This document shows positions 18,419-27,722 of a stretch of DNA of 64,000 nucleotides, in pieces. Origin of the DNA: Paenacidovorax caeni (GTDB taxonomy: Bacteria; Pseudomonadota; Gammaproteobacteria; Burkholderiales; Burkholderiaceae_C); the NCBI RefSeq assembly GCF_001298675.1, contig NZ_CYIG01000031.1:26069-90068 (forward strand). Reading direction: 5' to 3'. The position numbers and the translations under genes were made by a program. The notes beneath the pieces were generated by a model that made no database searches, had not been told where the DNA came from, and saw only the letters and a program-made list of their open reading frames with translations. How positions within the stretch are numbered: position 1 is the stretch's first letter; every line of letters begins with the position of its first letter.

Positions 18419-19594
18419 TCATCGCCCACCCCATCGCTGCGGCAGGCGCAGGCCACGCGCCAGGCCTGCCGTGGCCACGGCCAGCAGCACCAGCGTGGCC
18501 AGCCCCAGGCCAGCCACCACGGGCAGGCTCTGCGCCACGGGGGCACCCATCTGCCACTGCTCCAACTGCAGGCGCGCGTAGTGCGTGTAGGGCATGGCCA
18601 GCGCCCAGGTACGCGCGCCCTCGCCCATGGCCAGTAGCGGGTAGGCCACGCCGCTGAAGGCAAACGCCGGTGCCGACAGCAGGCCCGCGCCCGACAAGGC
18701 CGTGCGCAGCGACAGCGTGACGCCCGCCAGCGCGGCCCCCGCCGCCAGGCTCACGGCCACCAGGGCCGCCAGACCGGCGCTGATCCAGCCCATGCTGCCC
18801 GCCACGGCCCAGCCGCGCAGCTGCGCCAGGTACAGCAGGCAGGCCAGGGTGACGGCCCACAGCGGCGCGAAGGCCACGGCCAGCTTGCCCAGCAGCGCGC
18901 TCAGCACCTGCGTGGGCGAGGCCTGCGCGCCCAGCCACTGCGCCACAGTGCGGTCGCGCAACTCGCGCCCCACGCTCCACGCGCCCGCCGTCATGGCCAG
19001 CACATGGATCAAGGCGGGCACCAAGGCTGCGGCCAGGAATTGCTCGAAGTTGGTGGAGACGTTGAACAGCGCCACCAGCTGGGTTTTCACCGGCTCCAGG
19101 CGCGTTTGCAGGGCCTGGCTGGGCGTGCCGCGCTTGGCGGCGGCCTGCATCTCGATGCCCGCCGAGAGCGTGCCCACCACCTGGCGCAGGTCGCGCTGCA
19201 GCAAGCTGGACGCGGTGGCCAGTTGCGCGTTGTGCAGCAGCGTGATGCTGGCGCCGCGCCCCTGCTTCACGTCGCGCGCCATGCCGGGCGGGAGGTGCAC
19301 CACGCCGTACACCGCCATGCGCTGCAGCGCGTCGGCGGCCTCGCCACGGTTCACTACCTGCGCCTGCAGCGCCAGGCCGGGCGTGGCCTCCAGCATGCGC
19401 ACGAGCTGGCGCGAGAGGCTGGAGTGGTCTTCATCCCACACGGCGATGGGCAGGCGGTACGGTTGGCCGGTGGAAAAAATCCAGCACAGCAGCGCCATGG
19501 CCAGCAGCGGCACCCAGGTGAGCATGGCAGCGTCCCAGGGGCGCGAGCTCAGCAGTTGCACCTCGCGCCGCGCACTGGCGGCAAACAGGCTCAC
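18419..19594 (-). CDS. ABC-2 type exporter permease
   Basis: A 391-residue paralogue of the downstream gene with the same architecture: N-terminal membrane segment at about 24-42, a periplasmic domain containing VWDEDHSSLSRQLVRML (the same position holds VVQDSSSLGRQMLRF in the other), then about six C-terminal segments. Start is GTG 19594, overlapping the TGA of the HlyD gene (GTGA), which implies translational coupling. Such permeases normally need an ATP-binding partner, and none is encoded here. Confidence 0.78.
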   Translation of the reverse strand: MSLFAASARREVQLLSSRPWDAAMLTWVPLLAMALLCWIFSTGQPYRLPIAVWDEDHSSLSRQLVRMLEATPGLALQAQVVNRGEAADALQRMAVYGVVHLPPGMARDVKQGRGASITLLHNAQLATASSLLQRDLRQVVGTLSAGIEMQAAAKRGTPSQALQTRLEPVKTQLVALFNVSTNFEQFLAAALVPALIHVLAMTAGAWSVGRELRDRTVAQWLGAQASPTQVLSALLGKLAVAFAPLWAVTLACLLYLAQLRGWAVAGSMGWISAGLAALVAVSLAAGAALAGVTLSLRTALSGAGLLSAPAFAFSGVAYPLLAMGEGARTWALAMPYTHYARLQLEQWQMGAPVAQSLPVVAGLGLATLVLLAVATAGLARGLRLPQRWGGR

Positions 19595-20589
19595 GGCTGC
19601 ACCACCACGCTCATGCCAGGGCGCGCGCCCGCAATCGGTGCCGCAGGGCGGGCACGCACTTCAAACGTGCGTGCGTCAAAACCTTGGTTGCCGCGCGTGG
19701 TGCGCCAGGTGGCGAAGTCGGGCAGCACGCCCAGGTAGGTGACTTCAAACTCTGCGCTGTGCCCACCCAGCGCAGGCAACTGGCCGGTGAAGCGGCTCTT
19801 CAGCGCAAAGCGCTGCAGCTGGTCTTCGCGCACGTTCAGTACCACCCACTGGTCTTGCAAATCCACCACAGTGACCACGGCCACGCCCTGGGGCGACAGC
19901 TCGCCTTCCTTGGCCAGCACCTTGGCCACCTCGCCGCCCACGGGGCTGCGCAGCTGTGTCTCGGCCTCGGCGGCCTGCACTTCGGCCACCACGCCGTCCA
20001 CCTGGCGCACTTGGGCGGCCGCTGCGGCCTTGTCTTCGGCGCGGGCACCGCTGGCGGCCATGTCGTACTGCGCCCGGGCGGCTTCGGCCTGGGCGGCGTT
20101 GGCGCGCCATTGGGTGTGGGCCTCGTCGCGTTTTTGCGCCGAGACCAGCCCTTGGTCGTACAGGCTTTGCACGCGCTGGTACGAGGTGTGCGCCAGCTCG
20201 GCGCCGGCCTGGGCGCGCTGCCAGTTCAGGCGGGCCATCTGCACTTCTTGCGGGCGCGCGCCGTGCTGGGCTTTGTCCGAGACGGCCTGGGCCGCGGCCT
20301 TGGCGGCCTCGGCCTGGGCCAGCTTGGCGCGCACCTCGGGGCTGTCCATTTCCACCAGCAGGTCGCCGGGCTGGATCTGCTGGCCCTCGGTCACGGCCAC
20401 GCGCGCAATGCGTGCCGTGACCTTGGGCGCGATGTCGGCCTCGCGCGCCTCCATCTGGCCCTGGAAGTAAGGCGCGGGCGGCTGCGAGGCGCGCCAGAAG
20501 CCCCAGACGACGAAGCCCAGTACGGCCACGCCGAGGAGCCCCAGAACCCAGGGCTGGCCCGAGCGTGAAGAAGAGGAGGAAGCGGTCAT
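19591..20589 (-). CDS. HlyD-family membrane fusion (periplasmic adaptor) protein
   Basis: A 332-residue adaptor. It has an N-terminal anchor (LGLLGVAVLGFVVWGFW, about residues 17-33), a biotinyl-lipoyl half-motif (GQQIQPGDLLVEMDSPEV, about 70-87), a long alpha-helical hairpin rich in Ala/Gln (about 88-200), the second lipoyl half (LRSPVGGEVAKVLAKEGE) and a beta-barrel. This is the YbhG/EmrA-type linker between an inner-membrane exporter and TolC. Start ATG 20589 overlaps the TGA of the TolC-like gene. Confidence 0.87.
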   Translation of the reverse strand: MTASSSSSRSGQPWVLGLLGVAVLGFVVWGFWRASQPPAPYFQGQMEAREADIAPKVTARIARVAVTEGQQIQPGDLLVEMDSPEVRAKLAQAEAAKAAAQAVSDKAQHGARPQEVQMARLNWQRAQAGAELAHTSYQRVQSLYDQGLVSAQKRDEAHTQWRANAAQAEAARAQYDMAASGARAEDKAAAAAQVRQVDGVVAEVQAAEAETQLRSPVGGEVAKVLAKEGELSPQGVAVVTVVDLQDQWVVLNVREDQLQRFALKSRFTGQLPALGGHSAEFEVTYLGVLPDFATWRTTRGNQGFDARTFEVRARPAAPIAGARPGMSVVVQP

Positions 20590-22061
20590 GGTGCGTCGGA
20601 AGGGATCTGGATATCGGCCTCGGCCATGTAGCGGCCGAACGCATCGCTCTGCCCGGTGCTTTGCAGCAGCGCGGCCAGGGCCTGGATGTACTGGTGGGCG
20701 GTCTGCGCGCGCTCGGTCTGCACCTTGGCGAGGTTGACGCGCGCGTCCATCCACTCCAGCAGGGTGCCCGTGCCCTCACGCTGGCCAGCCTCGCGCAGGC
20801 GCAGCAGCTCGCGCGCCAGGTCTTCCTGGGCCTGCTGGGCCAGGTACTGGGTGCGCGCATGCTCCACGGCGAGCCAGTTCTTTTCCACCAGCAGGGCAAT
20901 GTCGCTGCGCGCCTGCTGCTCGGTCAGTTCGGCCTGCTCGATCTTGCGCTGGCCCGAGGCGGCGAGCTGGTCGCGGTCCATGCTGTCCCACAGCGTCCAG
21001 CGCACAGCCACGCCGGCCACCCAGTTGGGCTTGCCGCCGCCCGTGCGGATGTCGCTCAGGCCGAAGCCCAGCACCTGGGGCTTGCGCAACGCCTCCTGCG
21101 CGTCGTGCAGCGCGGCAGCCTCGCGGCGCTTGGCCTGCACCTTGGACAGGCCGGGGTGCTGCGCCAGCGCGGCGTCAATGAAGCCCTGCAGCGCAGGCAG
21201 CGGCTGGCTGGCGACAAAAAGCGGGCTGGAGGGGCGCAGTGGCGCCACCACCTTGAGCGTGCGCGCCAGCGCCGTCGCGGCCAGTTGCGCCTCGTCGCGC
21301 GCCTTGCGCGCCTGCTGCGCGGCGTCGGCCAAAGCAGCCTGGGCCTGCAGCCGCTCCAGGCGCGAAATCACCCCCGTAGCCAGCATGCGCTCGGCGGCAG
21401 CGTCATGTTCGTGCACCGTGGCCAGCGCCGCTTCGCGCAGGCGCGCGGCGCGCTCGGCCAGCTGCGCGCCGAAGTAGCGCTGCACCAGCAGGGACTGCAG
21501 GCCCTGTGCGTCGGCGCTGGCGTCGGCCTGCGCCTCGTCGGCCTGGGCCGCGAAGCCGCTGCGCACGGCGTCGCCCAGCCCGCCGATGTACAGCGGCCAC
21601 AGCAGCGAGACGCTGCCCGCGGCGCGCGCATCCTGGCGCTCCAGCGTGTAGTTGGGCGGCAGTTGCGGCAGCTGGGAGATGGCGCCGCCCAATGGCGGCG
21701 GCAGCATGCTGACGATGCCGCCCAGCGCCTGGCGCGCGGGGTCGAGGTCGATATCGGCGCTGGCGGCGTAGCGGTACGCCATGCCCGTGACGGCCACCGA
21801 GGGCCCGCCCAGCCCCTGCACGCCCGCGCGGCGCAGGCGGGCGCTTTCCACCGCCCTGGCGGCGGCAGCGAGCTGGTCGGAGTTGGAAAGCAGGAGCTGC
21901 TGCGCCTGCGCGAAGCTCAGCGAAGGCGCCGCGCTCGCAGCCGCAGCGGCGGGCACGGCACCGCCCGCCCGGGCCAAGCCCGCTCCCAAAGCCAGCAGGG
22001 CGGCAAGGCCCCAGGTTGCATGCACGTTCAAAGTAGAGGCAGGTTGCAAAGGGAACACCAT
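20586..22061 (-). CDS. TolC-family outer membrane efflux protein
   Basis: A 491-residue outer-membrane channel protein. The signal peptide runs to about residue 35 (LLALGAGLARA). Two internally similar OEP domains follow, each with a long alpha-helical hairpin and strand pair; typical is the helix start LSFAQAQQLLLSNSDQLAAAA (about 50-70) and, in the second half, VAVRWTLWDSMDRDQLAA. First gene of the exporter operon. ATG 22061 is preferred because the upstream in-frame stretch has Arg-rich shadow composition. Confidence 0.87.
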   Translation of the reverse strand: MVFPLQPASTLNVHATWGLAALLALGAGLARAGGAVPAAAAASAAPSLSFAQAQQLLLSNSDQLAAAARAVESARLRRAGVQGLGGPSVAVTGMAYRYAASADIDLDPARQALGGIVSMLPPPLGGAISQLPQLPPNYTLERQDARAAGSVSLLWPLYIGGLGDAVRSGFAAQADEAQADASADAQGLQSLLVQRYFGAQLAERAARLREAALATVHEHDAAAERMLATGVISRLERLQAQAALADAAQQARKARDEAQLAATALARTLKVVAPLRPSSPLFVASQPLPALQGFIDAALAQHPGLSKVQAKRREAAALHDAQEALRKPQVLGFGLSDIRTGGGKPNWVAGVAVRWTLWDSMDRDQLAASGQRKIEQAELTEQQARSDIALLVEKNWLAVEHARTQYLAQQAQEDLARELLRLREAGQREGTGTLLEWMDARVNLAKVQTERAQTAHQYIQALAALLQSTGQSDAFGRYMAEADIQIPSDAP

Positions 22062-22157
22062 TGTGCCCAAACCCTGTGCCCCAACCCGCCCCCGGCCGCG
22101 CTGAGGGCCAAGCCGCGTGAAAGCCAACCGTGGGCGCCATGCCCGGCGTGGGCGACA

Positions 22158-23420
22158 ATGCCGCCCGTGTCTTCTTCCCTCCCTTTCTTCGACGCCGTCG
22201 TCATCGGCGCCGGCGCCGCCGGTCTGTTCTGTGCGGCCCAGGCGGGCCAGCGCGGCCTGCGGGTGCTGCTGATCGACCACGCCACGCAGGTGGCCGAGAA
22301 AATCCGCATCTCAGGCGGCGGGCGCTGCAACTTCACCAACCGCGACCTGGACGTGCGTGCGCCGCAGCGGCACTACGTGGGCCAGAACCCGCAGTTCGCG
22401 CGCTCGGCGCTCTCGCGCTTTACGCCGCAGGACTTCATCGCGCTGGTGGACAAGCACGGCATCGGCCACCACGAAAAGCACAAGGGCCAGCTGTTTTGCG
22501 ACCGCTCGGCCGAAGACATCATTGCCATGCTGCTGGCCGAATGCGCCACGGGGCATGTGCAGCACTGGCAGCCGTGCAGCGTAAAAAATGTGGCATTTTC
22601 GCCCTCCAGCGCAGATAGGGAAAGCGCTGGCAGCTATCAAATTGATACCGATCGAGGCCCCGTCGCGGCACGTAGCCTGGTCATCGCCACGGGCGGGCTG
22701 TCGATCCCGAAGATCGGCGCGAGCGACCTGGGCTACCGGCTGGCGCGCCAATTCGGCCTGCCGCTGGTGGCACAGCGCCCAGGGCTGGTGCCGCTGACCT
22801 TCAGCGGCGACGCCTGGGCCCCTTACGCCCAACTGGCGGGGCTGGCGCTGCCGGTCGAAATCAGCACAGGCGTGAAGAAGGAGCGCATGGCCTTCCACGA
22901 GGACCTGCTGTTTACCCACCGGGGCCTGTCGGGCCCGGCCGTGCTGCAGATTTCAAGCTACTGGCAGCCCGGCCAGCCCCTGTCGATCGACCTGGCACCG
23001 GGCGTGGACCTGCCCGCGGCGCTGCTGCAGGCCAAAGCGCGCTCGCGCAAGCTGATCGCCAACGAACTCGCGGCCCTCGTGCCCAGCCGTCTGGCCGACG
23101 CCTGGGCGGCACAGGAGGCGCAGTGGCAGCGCCCCATCAACGAAGCCAGCGACAAGGCGCTGCACCTGCTGGCCGAGCGCCTGGCGCGCTGGCAGCTGGT
23201 GCCCACAGGCACCGAGGGCTACAAGAAGGCCGAGGTGACGCTGGGTGGCGTGGACACGCGCGCACTCTCGCAGCAGACCATGGAAGCCAAGGCCCAGCCC
23301 GGCCTGTACTGCATTGGCGAGGTGGTGGACATCACCGGCTGGCTGGGCGGCTACAACTTCCAGTGGGCCTGGGCCAGCGCCCATGCCTGCGCGCAGGCGC
23401 TGCCCAAGAGCCCGCACTAA
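22158..23420 (+). CDS. BaiN/RdsA-family NAD(P)/FAD-dependent oxidoreductase (HI0933-like)
   Basis: Flavoprotein of 420 residues similar throughout to E. coli YhiN. FAD-binding GAGAAGLFCAAQ (about 16-27), ISGGGRCNFTN (about 51-61), LFCDRSAEDI, LVIATGGLSIPKIGAS and the C-terminal NGTEGY-like TGTEGYKKAEVTLGGVDT and GEVVDITGWLGGYNFQWAW are all present. Its physiological substrate is unknown in most bacteria. Between HVQHW and LVIATGG it is about 8 residues longer than YhiN as I remember it. That stretch (SPSSADRESAGSYQ, about residues 152-165) is encoded by an interspersed palindrome. Confidence 0.88.
   Translation: MPPVSSSLPFFDAVVIGAGAAGLFCAAQAGQRGLRVLLIDHATQVAEKIRISGGGRCNFTNRDLDVRAPQRHYVGQNPQFARSALSRFTPQDFIALVDKHGIGHHEKHKGQLFCDRSAEDIIAMLLAECATGHVQHWQPCSVKNVAFSPSSADRESAGSYQIDTDRGPVAARSLVIATGGLSIPKIGASDLGYRLARQFGLPLVAQRPGLVPLTFSGDAWAPYAQLAGLALPVEISTGVKKERMAFHEDLLFTHRGLSGPAVLQISSYWQPGQPLSIDLAPGVDLPAALLQAKARSRKLIANELAALVPSRLADAWAAQEAQWQRPINEASDKALHLLAERLARWQLVPTGTEGYKKAEVTLGGVDTRALSQQTMEAKAQPGLYCIGEVVDITGWLGGYNFQWAWASAHACAQALPKSPH
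22600..22646. repeat. Interspersed palindrome copy inside the BaiN-like gene
   Basis: GCCCTCCAGCGC - AGATAGGGAAA - GCGCTGGCAGCTATCAAA. Both arms match intergenic copies (compare 18353-18402). It is read through in frame. Confidence 0.85.
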
Positions 23421-23423
23421 GAC

Positions 23424-26400
23424 TCAACTGGCGGGCGCCACGGGCACCACGGGCTCCACGGGTGCGCGCAGGTCGGCCGAAGCGCCACCCGCCGCCCAGC
23501 ACTCCAACGCCGGCACAGGCAGGGGGCGGCTGAAATGGAAGCCCTGCAGTTCGTCGCACCCCAGCGCCGTCAGCACCCGGCCGGTGGCCATGTCCTCCAC
23601 GCCCTCCGCCACCAGCTTCAGGCCCAGCGAGCCGCCCAGCGCAATGATGGCGCGCGTGATGGCCATGTCCGCCGGATTGGTGAGCAGTTCGCGCACGAAG
23701 GATCGGTCGATCTTGAGCTTGTCGATGTCGAAGCGCTTGAGGTACGCCAGGCTGGAATAGCCGGTGCCAAAGTCGTCGATCGACAAATGCACCCCCAGCG
23801 CCTTCAACGCCGCCAGCTGCTGCTGCGCCGCGTGTGCGTTGTCCATGAGCTGCGACTCGGTAATTTCCAGCTCTAGCGCCGAGGCCGGCATGCCCAAGCG
23901 TGCCAGCACCGCCTGCACGTCCGGTACCAGCTGCGGATCGGCCAGTTGCGCGGCCGAGAGATTCACCGACATCACCGTACGCCCCAGGGCCTGGGCGCCG
24001 GGGCCGGTGGCACGGCGCCAGCGCATCCACTGCGCACACGCTTCCTGCAGCACCCAGGCGCCGATGGTGCGAATCAGCCCGGCCTCTTCGGCGATATGGA
24101 TGAACTCGGACGGTGGCACCAGGCCCAGCGTGGGGTGTGTCCAGCGCAGCAGCGCCTCCACGCCGACCAACTGGCCGTTCTGCGCCCGCACCCGTGGCTG
24201 GTAGTGCAGCGAAAGCTCATTGCGCTCCAGCGCGCGCCGCAGGTGCTGCTCCAGGCTCTGGCGCGCCAGGGCACGCTTGTCGGTCTGCACGGAGTAGAAG
24301 CACGCCATGTCGCGCCCGGTGGCCTTGGCCTCGTACATGGCGGCATCGGCACGGCGCATGAGCCCCTCCAGGTCCTGGCCGTCCTCGGGGTACAGCGCCA
24401 TGCCCACACTGCACGACACATGCAGCTCATGCCCCTCCACCACGTGTGCCTGGCGGATCAGCGGAATCAGGCGCTGCTCCACCAGTTGCTGCACATCTGC
24501 ACGCCCGGCCACGCCTTGCATCACCACCACGAACTCGTCGCCCCCCAGGCGGCTGACCGTATCCTGCCCGCGCACCGATTGCGTCAGCCGGGCAGCCACC
24601 GAGCGCAACAGCCCGTCGCCGATGTGGTGGCCCAATGTGTCGTTGATGCTCTTGAAGCGGTCCAGGTCGATGAACAGCACCGCCACCTGCGCGTTCACCG
24701 CCCGGGCCTGCGCCAGCGCCGCCTGCAAGCGCTGCTCGCACAGCGAGCGATTGGGCAGCTCCGTCAGCACATCATGGTGCGCCAGGAAGCGGATGCGCTC
24801 CTCGTTGAGCTTGCGGTCGGTGATGTCAATGGCGATGCCGATGTGGTTCGCCACCGCACCGCCCTTGCCGCCTTCGCGTACGGCCGACACCATGAGCCAG
24901 GCCGGATAGGTCTCGCCCGAGCGGCGGCGAAAGCGCACCTCGCCCTGCCAGGATTCGCGCTCGCGCATGGTGTCCAAGATACGCTGGCACAACGGTGCAT
25001 CGCCACCGTCCTCGTCCAGCAGCAGGCCCAACCCCTCACCCAGCAATTCGTAGAAGTCGTAGTGCGTGCTGCGGCAGAACGCCTTGTTCACGCTGAGGAT
25101 GTGCAAGTCCGGCCCCATGATGATGATGCCCTCAGATGATGCCTCGAAGACCTTGGCCCACAGCTCCAGGCGCTGCTCCATCACCTTGAGCACATTGATC
25201 GGCGTGAACGCCGTCAGCATCGCATCACGCCCCTGAAAACGCAGCCGCCGCGCGGACAGCACGGCCCATAGCGGCTCGCCATTGCCCTTCCAGCGCACCT
25301 CGAACTCATCGACGACATCATGGTCGGCCAACCGCTGGAAGAATCGCGCCCGCACCCCGGGCTCCAGGCCCTGGCGCCAGGGGTCGCGCTCCACGCCGTT
25401 GAGCCAGGGGCGTGCAGGCGTGTTCGCATGCAGCACCTCGTGTTCGGGAATGGAGGTCACCACCATGGGAATGGGCAAGGCTTCGACCAGTTCGCGCTGG
25501 GCCTGCGCGGCCCGTGCACTGGCCGCCAGTTCCTGCTGCTGCAGGCGTTCGCGGTCGAGCTGGGCCAGCATCTCGTTGAACGCCGTCACCAGGCGGCCGA
25601 TTTCGTCGCGGCTGCTCCAGTGCGCGCGCAGACGGTGGTCGCCGCTGCGGCGCACCTCGTCGGCCACCCGCGCCAAGTGCTGCAAGGGCTTGGCAATCTG
25701 CCGCGCCACCAGCGTGACCAGGCTCAGAATGCAACCAAGCAGCAGCACCGCCGTCCCCATATGCAGCCACATGCGGTGAAACTGCAAGTCCACCCGGTTT
25801 TCCAGTAAACGGCGCATCTGCACCGTGGCCATGTTCCACGCATCGCGCAGCGCCACCAGAGACTGCTGGCTGCTGGCCTCCACCGCCGCCAGATCAGTCG
25901 GCACACCGCCCGCGGCAATCGCATGCAGTCGGTTCAAGAGCTCCGTGACGTTGACGCGCAAAGCCTCGCGCGGCACGCGCAAAGCGTCCCGCAAAGCCGC
26001 ATTGCCGGCAATGAACGCCTGGCCGTGGTCTGACTCGATGCCCTGCAGCGCAGCATCCATGCGCCCCGCCAGCGTCAGCAACTGCGCCGGGCCGCCCGGA
26101 CCCTGGACATGCGCACCGCTGTGCAGGAACTGCTGGGTGTCGTGCAGCACCTGCAGCAATTCGGGGTAGCGCAGGATCATCAGCGACATCACGTAATAGC
26201 TGTCCAGATCCGGGTCCAGGATCAGGTTGGACTGGTTGCCCACCGTGGTCAGCAGCTCACGCCCCTCGCGCAGCAGCTGGTGGCGCGCCCCGCCCTGCGC
26301 AAGAGAATCACCCAGCGCCGCCAGCGTGGCCTGGAAGGGGGCGCTCATCGGTGCGCTGTGGAGCGCCGCATCGTGCTCGGTCCGTACCGCTTCCAGCCGC

Positions 26401-26651
26401 CCGAGCAATGGCGGCATGGTGGCGGCTGTCCCCTGCGGCAGAAACCCCTGCAGCAGGCCATCGCGCACCACCTCGACATACTCGGTGCCCACCATTTCCT
26501 TGCGGGCAAAGTCGATCGCCAGGTACTTTTCATGGATCAGGATGCCGGACACATAAATCACTGCGGTGAGGTCAAGCAGGTAAATCAGCATGAGCTTGCG
26601 CCCTACGCTGAGCCGGCCCAGCCAGCCGGAAACACGATGCATGAATGCCAT
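23424..26651 (-). CDS. Membrane GGDEF/EAL protein with HAMP and PAS domains
   Basis: Predicted c-di-GMP enzyme of about 1075 residues. Order: membrane segment (LMLIYLLDLTAVIYVSGILI, about 20-39), a ~260-residue periplasmic helical sensor, second membrane segment (TAVLLLGCILSLVTLVA, about 300), HAMP (about 320-370), two PAS regions (about 395-500 and 510-640), GGDEF (intact SRLGGDEF, about 700) and EAL (intact VEALLRW, about 830; ITES; DDFGTGYSSLAYL; KIDRSFV). Both catalytic sets look complete, so it could make and/or break c-di-GMP. The start is uncertain: ATG 26651 or 26642 precede the first membrane segment, 26708 is longer. Convergent with the BaiN-like gene with only 3 bases between. Confidence 0.85.
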   Translation of the reverse strand: MAFMHRVSGWLGRLSVGRKLMLIYLLDLTAVIYVSGILIHEKYLAIDFARKEMVGTEYVEVVRDGLLQGFLPQGTAATMPPLLGRLEAVRTEHDAALHSAPMSAPFQATLAALGDSLAQGGARHQLLREGRELLTTVGNQSNLILDPDLDSYYVMSLMILRYPELLQVLHDTQQFLHSGAHVQGPGGPAQLLTLAGRMDAALQGIESDHGQAFIAGNAALRDALRVPREALRVNVTELLNRLHAIAAGGVPTDLAAVEASSQQSLVALRDAWNMATVQMRRLLENRVDLQFHRMWLHMGTAVLLLGCILSLVTLVARQIAKPLQHLARVADEVRRSGDHRLRAHWSSRDEIGRLVTAFNEMLAQLDRERLQQQELAASARAAQAQRELVEALPIPMVVTSIPEHEVLHANTPARPWLNGVERDPWRQGLEPGVRARFFQRLADHDVVDEFEVRWKGNGEPLWAVLSARRLRFQGRDAMLTAFTPINVLKVMEQRLELWAKVFEASSEGIIIMGPDLHILSVNKAFCRSTHYDFYELLGEGLGLLLDEDGGDAPLCQRILDTMRERESWQGEVRFRRRSGETYPAWLMVSAVREGGKGGAVANHIGIAIDITDRKLNEERIRFLAHHDVLTELPNRSLCEQRLQAALAQARAVNAQVAVLFIDLDRFKSINDTLGHHIGDGLLRSVAARLTQSVRGQDTVSRLGGDEFVVVMQGVAGRADVQQLVEQRLIPLIRQAHVVEGHELHVSCSVGMALYPEDGQDLEGLMRRADAAMYEAKATGRDMACFYSVQTDKRALARQSLEQHLRRALERNELSLHYQPRVRAQNGQLVGVEALLRWTHPTLGLVPPSEFIHIAEEAGLIRTIGAWVLQEACAQWMRWRRATGPGAQALGRTVMSVNLSAAQLADPQLVPDVQAVLARLGMPASALELEITESQLMDNAHAAQQQLAALKALGVHLSIDDFGTGYSSLAYLKRFDIDKLKIDRSFVRELLTNPADMAITRAIIALGGSLGLKLVAEGVEDMATGRVLTALGCDELQGFHFSRPLPVPALECWAAGGASADLRAPVEPVVPVAPAS

Positions 26652-26784
26652 GGTTGCAAGGCAGCGTTGCAGATGCCCATTGGTTGTCGAGATACCAAGG
26701 GTTAGCAAGTTTCACGCCACATGCACCAAAGCAGGGCAGGCCGCGATACGTGCGAGCACCTGCACAAATCAGCTCAACTCGCTT

Positions 26785-26809
26785 TATAATGTCCGGCTCT
26801 GCTGGCATG
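26785..26809 (+). promoter_or_regulatory. rpsU promoter region with shared -10/discriminator motif
   Basis: TATAAT (26785-26790) followed by GTCCGGCTCTGCTGGCAT. The same arrangement occurs before rpsT (20 of 24 positions identical). The -35 region is weak. Confidence 0.65.
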
Positions 26810-26917
26810 CCCCGTCGGCCGGATACTAGTTACAGACGGGGAAAACCGCCGCCCATGGCTCGCAGGCCCGATCTTCCTGCAAACCCTCTGACGGCACATT
26901 TTGGAAAACATTAGCTA

Positions 26918-27130
26918 ATGACCACCATCCGCGTTAAAGAAAACGAGCCTTTTGACGTTGCCCTGCGCCGCTTCAAGCGCACCATCGAGAAGCTGGGCCT
27001 GCTGACCGACCTGCGCGCCCGCGAGTTCTACGAGAAGCCCACGGCCGAGCGCAAGCGCAAGAAGGCTGCTGCCGTCAAGCGCCACTACAAGCGCGTGCGC
27101 AGCATGCAGCTGCCCAAGAAGCTGTACTAA
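26918..27130 (+). CDS. rpsU: 30S ribosomal protein S21
   Basis: A 70-residue basic protein of the small subunit, needed for initiation complex formation. It is full length with the family start [20 protein letters not shown] and a Lys/Arg-rich C-terminus. A terminator hairpin lies between it and yqeY. The rpsU-yqeY order is common in bacteria. Confidence 0.97.
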
Positions 27131-27145
27131 GCACACGGCCTTCTC

Positions 27146-27183
27146 AAAAACCCGCGCTAGGGACGCCAAGCGCGGGTTTTTTG
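27146..27183 (+). terminator. Terminator between rpsU and yqeY
   Basis: AAACCCGCGCT / AGCGCGGGTTT stem, 10-base loop and a T6 run. yqeY begins 24 bases later, so expression of yqeY may depend on read-through. Confidence 0.85.
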
Positions 27184-27206
27184 TTTTTCCCTGTGGAGAT
27201 ACCGAC

Positions 27207-27653
27207 ATGAGCCTCAAGGACCAGATCACCGAAGACATGAAGAGCGCCATGCGCGCCAAGGACAGCGAGCGCCTGGGCACCATCCGCCTGCTGCAGGCTG
27301 CGATGAAGCAAAAGGAAGTGGACGAGCGCATCACCCTGGACGATGCGGCCATCGTCGCCATCGTGGACAAGCTCATCAAGCAGCGCAAGGACAGCATCAC
27401 CGCCTTTGAGGGCGCAGGCCGCCAGGACCTCGCCGACAAGGAGAAGGCCGAACTCTCCGTGCTGCAGGCCTACCTGCCTGCGCGCATGTCCGAAGCCGAA
27501 ATTCTGGACGCCGTGAAGGCCATCGTGGCCGAAGTGGGCGCCGCCGGTCCCGGCGACATGGGCAAGGTCATGGGCGTGGTCAAGACACGCCTGGCGGGCA
27601 AGGCCGACATGGGCCAGGTGTCGGCTGCGGTGAAGGCCGCGCTGGCAGGCTGA
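27207..27653 (+). CDS. yqeY: GatB/YqeY domain protein
   Basis: A 148-residue protein made of the YqeY domain, the tRNA-binding tail domain also found in GatB amidotransferase. Typical segments: SLKDQITEDMKSAMRAKD, RLGTIRLLQAAMKQKEVD, AELSVLQAYLPARMSEAEI, GDMGKVMGVVKTRLAGKADM. A role in tRNA or translation quality control is inferred from the domain; no biochemical function is firmly known. GGAG lies 8 bases before the ATG. Confidence 0.9.
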   Translation: MSLKDQITEDMKSAMRAKDSERLGTIRLLQAAMKQKEVDERITLDDAAIVAIVDKLIKQRKDSITAFEGAGRQDLADKEKAELSVLQAYLPARMSEAEILDAVKAIVAEVGAAGPGDMGKVMGVVKTRLAGKADMGQVSAAVKAALAG

Positions 27654-27666
27654 GCGTTCGCATCGC

Positions 27667-27722
27667 TCTCAAAAAGAGAGCTTCCAGCGCTTACCCCATA
27701 AGCGCTGGAAGCCTTTTTTATG
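27667..27722. repeat. Interspersed palindrome / bidirectional terminator
   Basis: AGCTTCCAGCGCTTA - CCCCA - TAAGCGCTGGAAGC with A5 before and T6 after, between the convergent yqeY and EamA-family genes. The TAA stop of the EamA gene lies in its edge (27718-27720). Confidence 0.9.
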
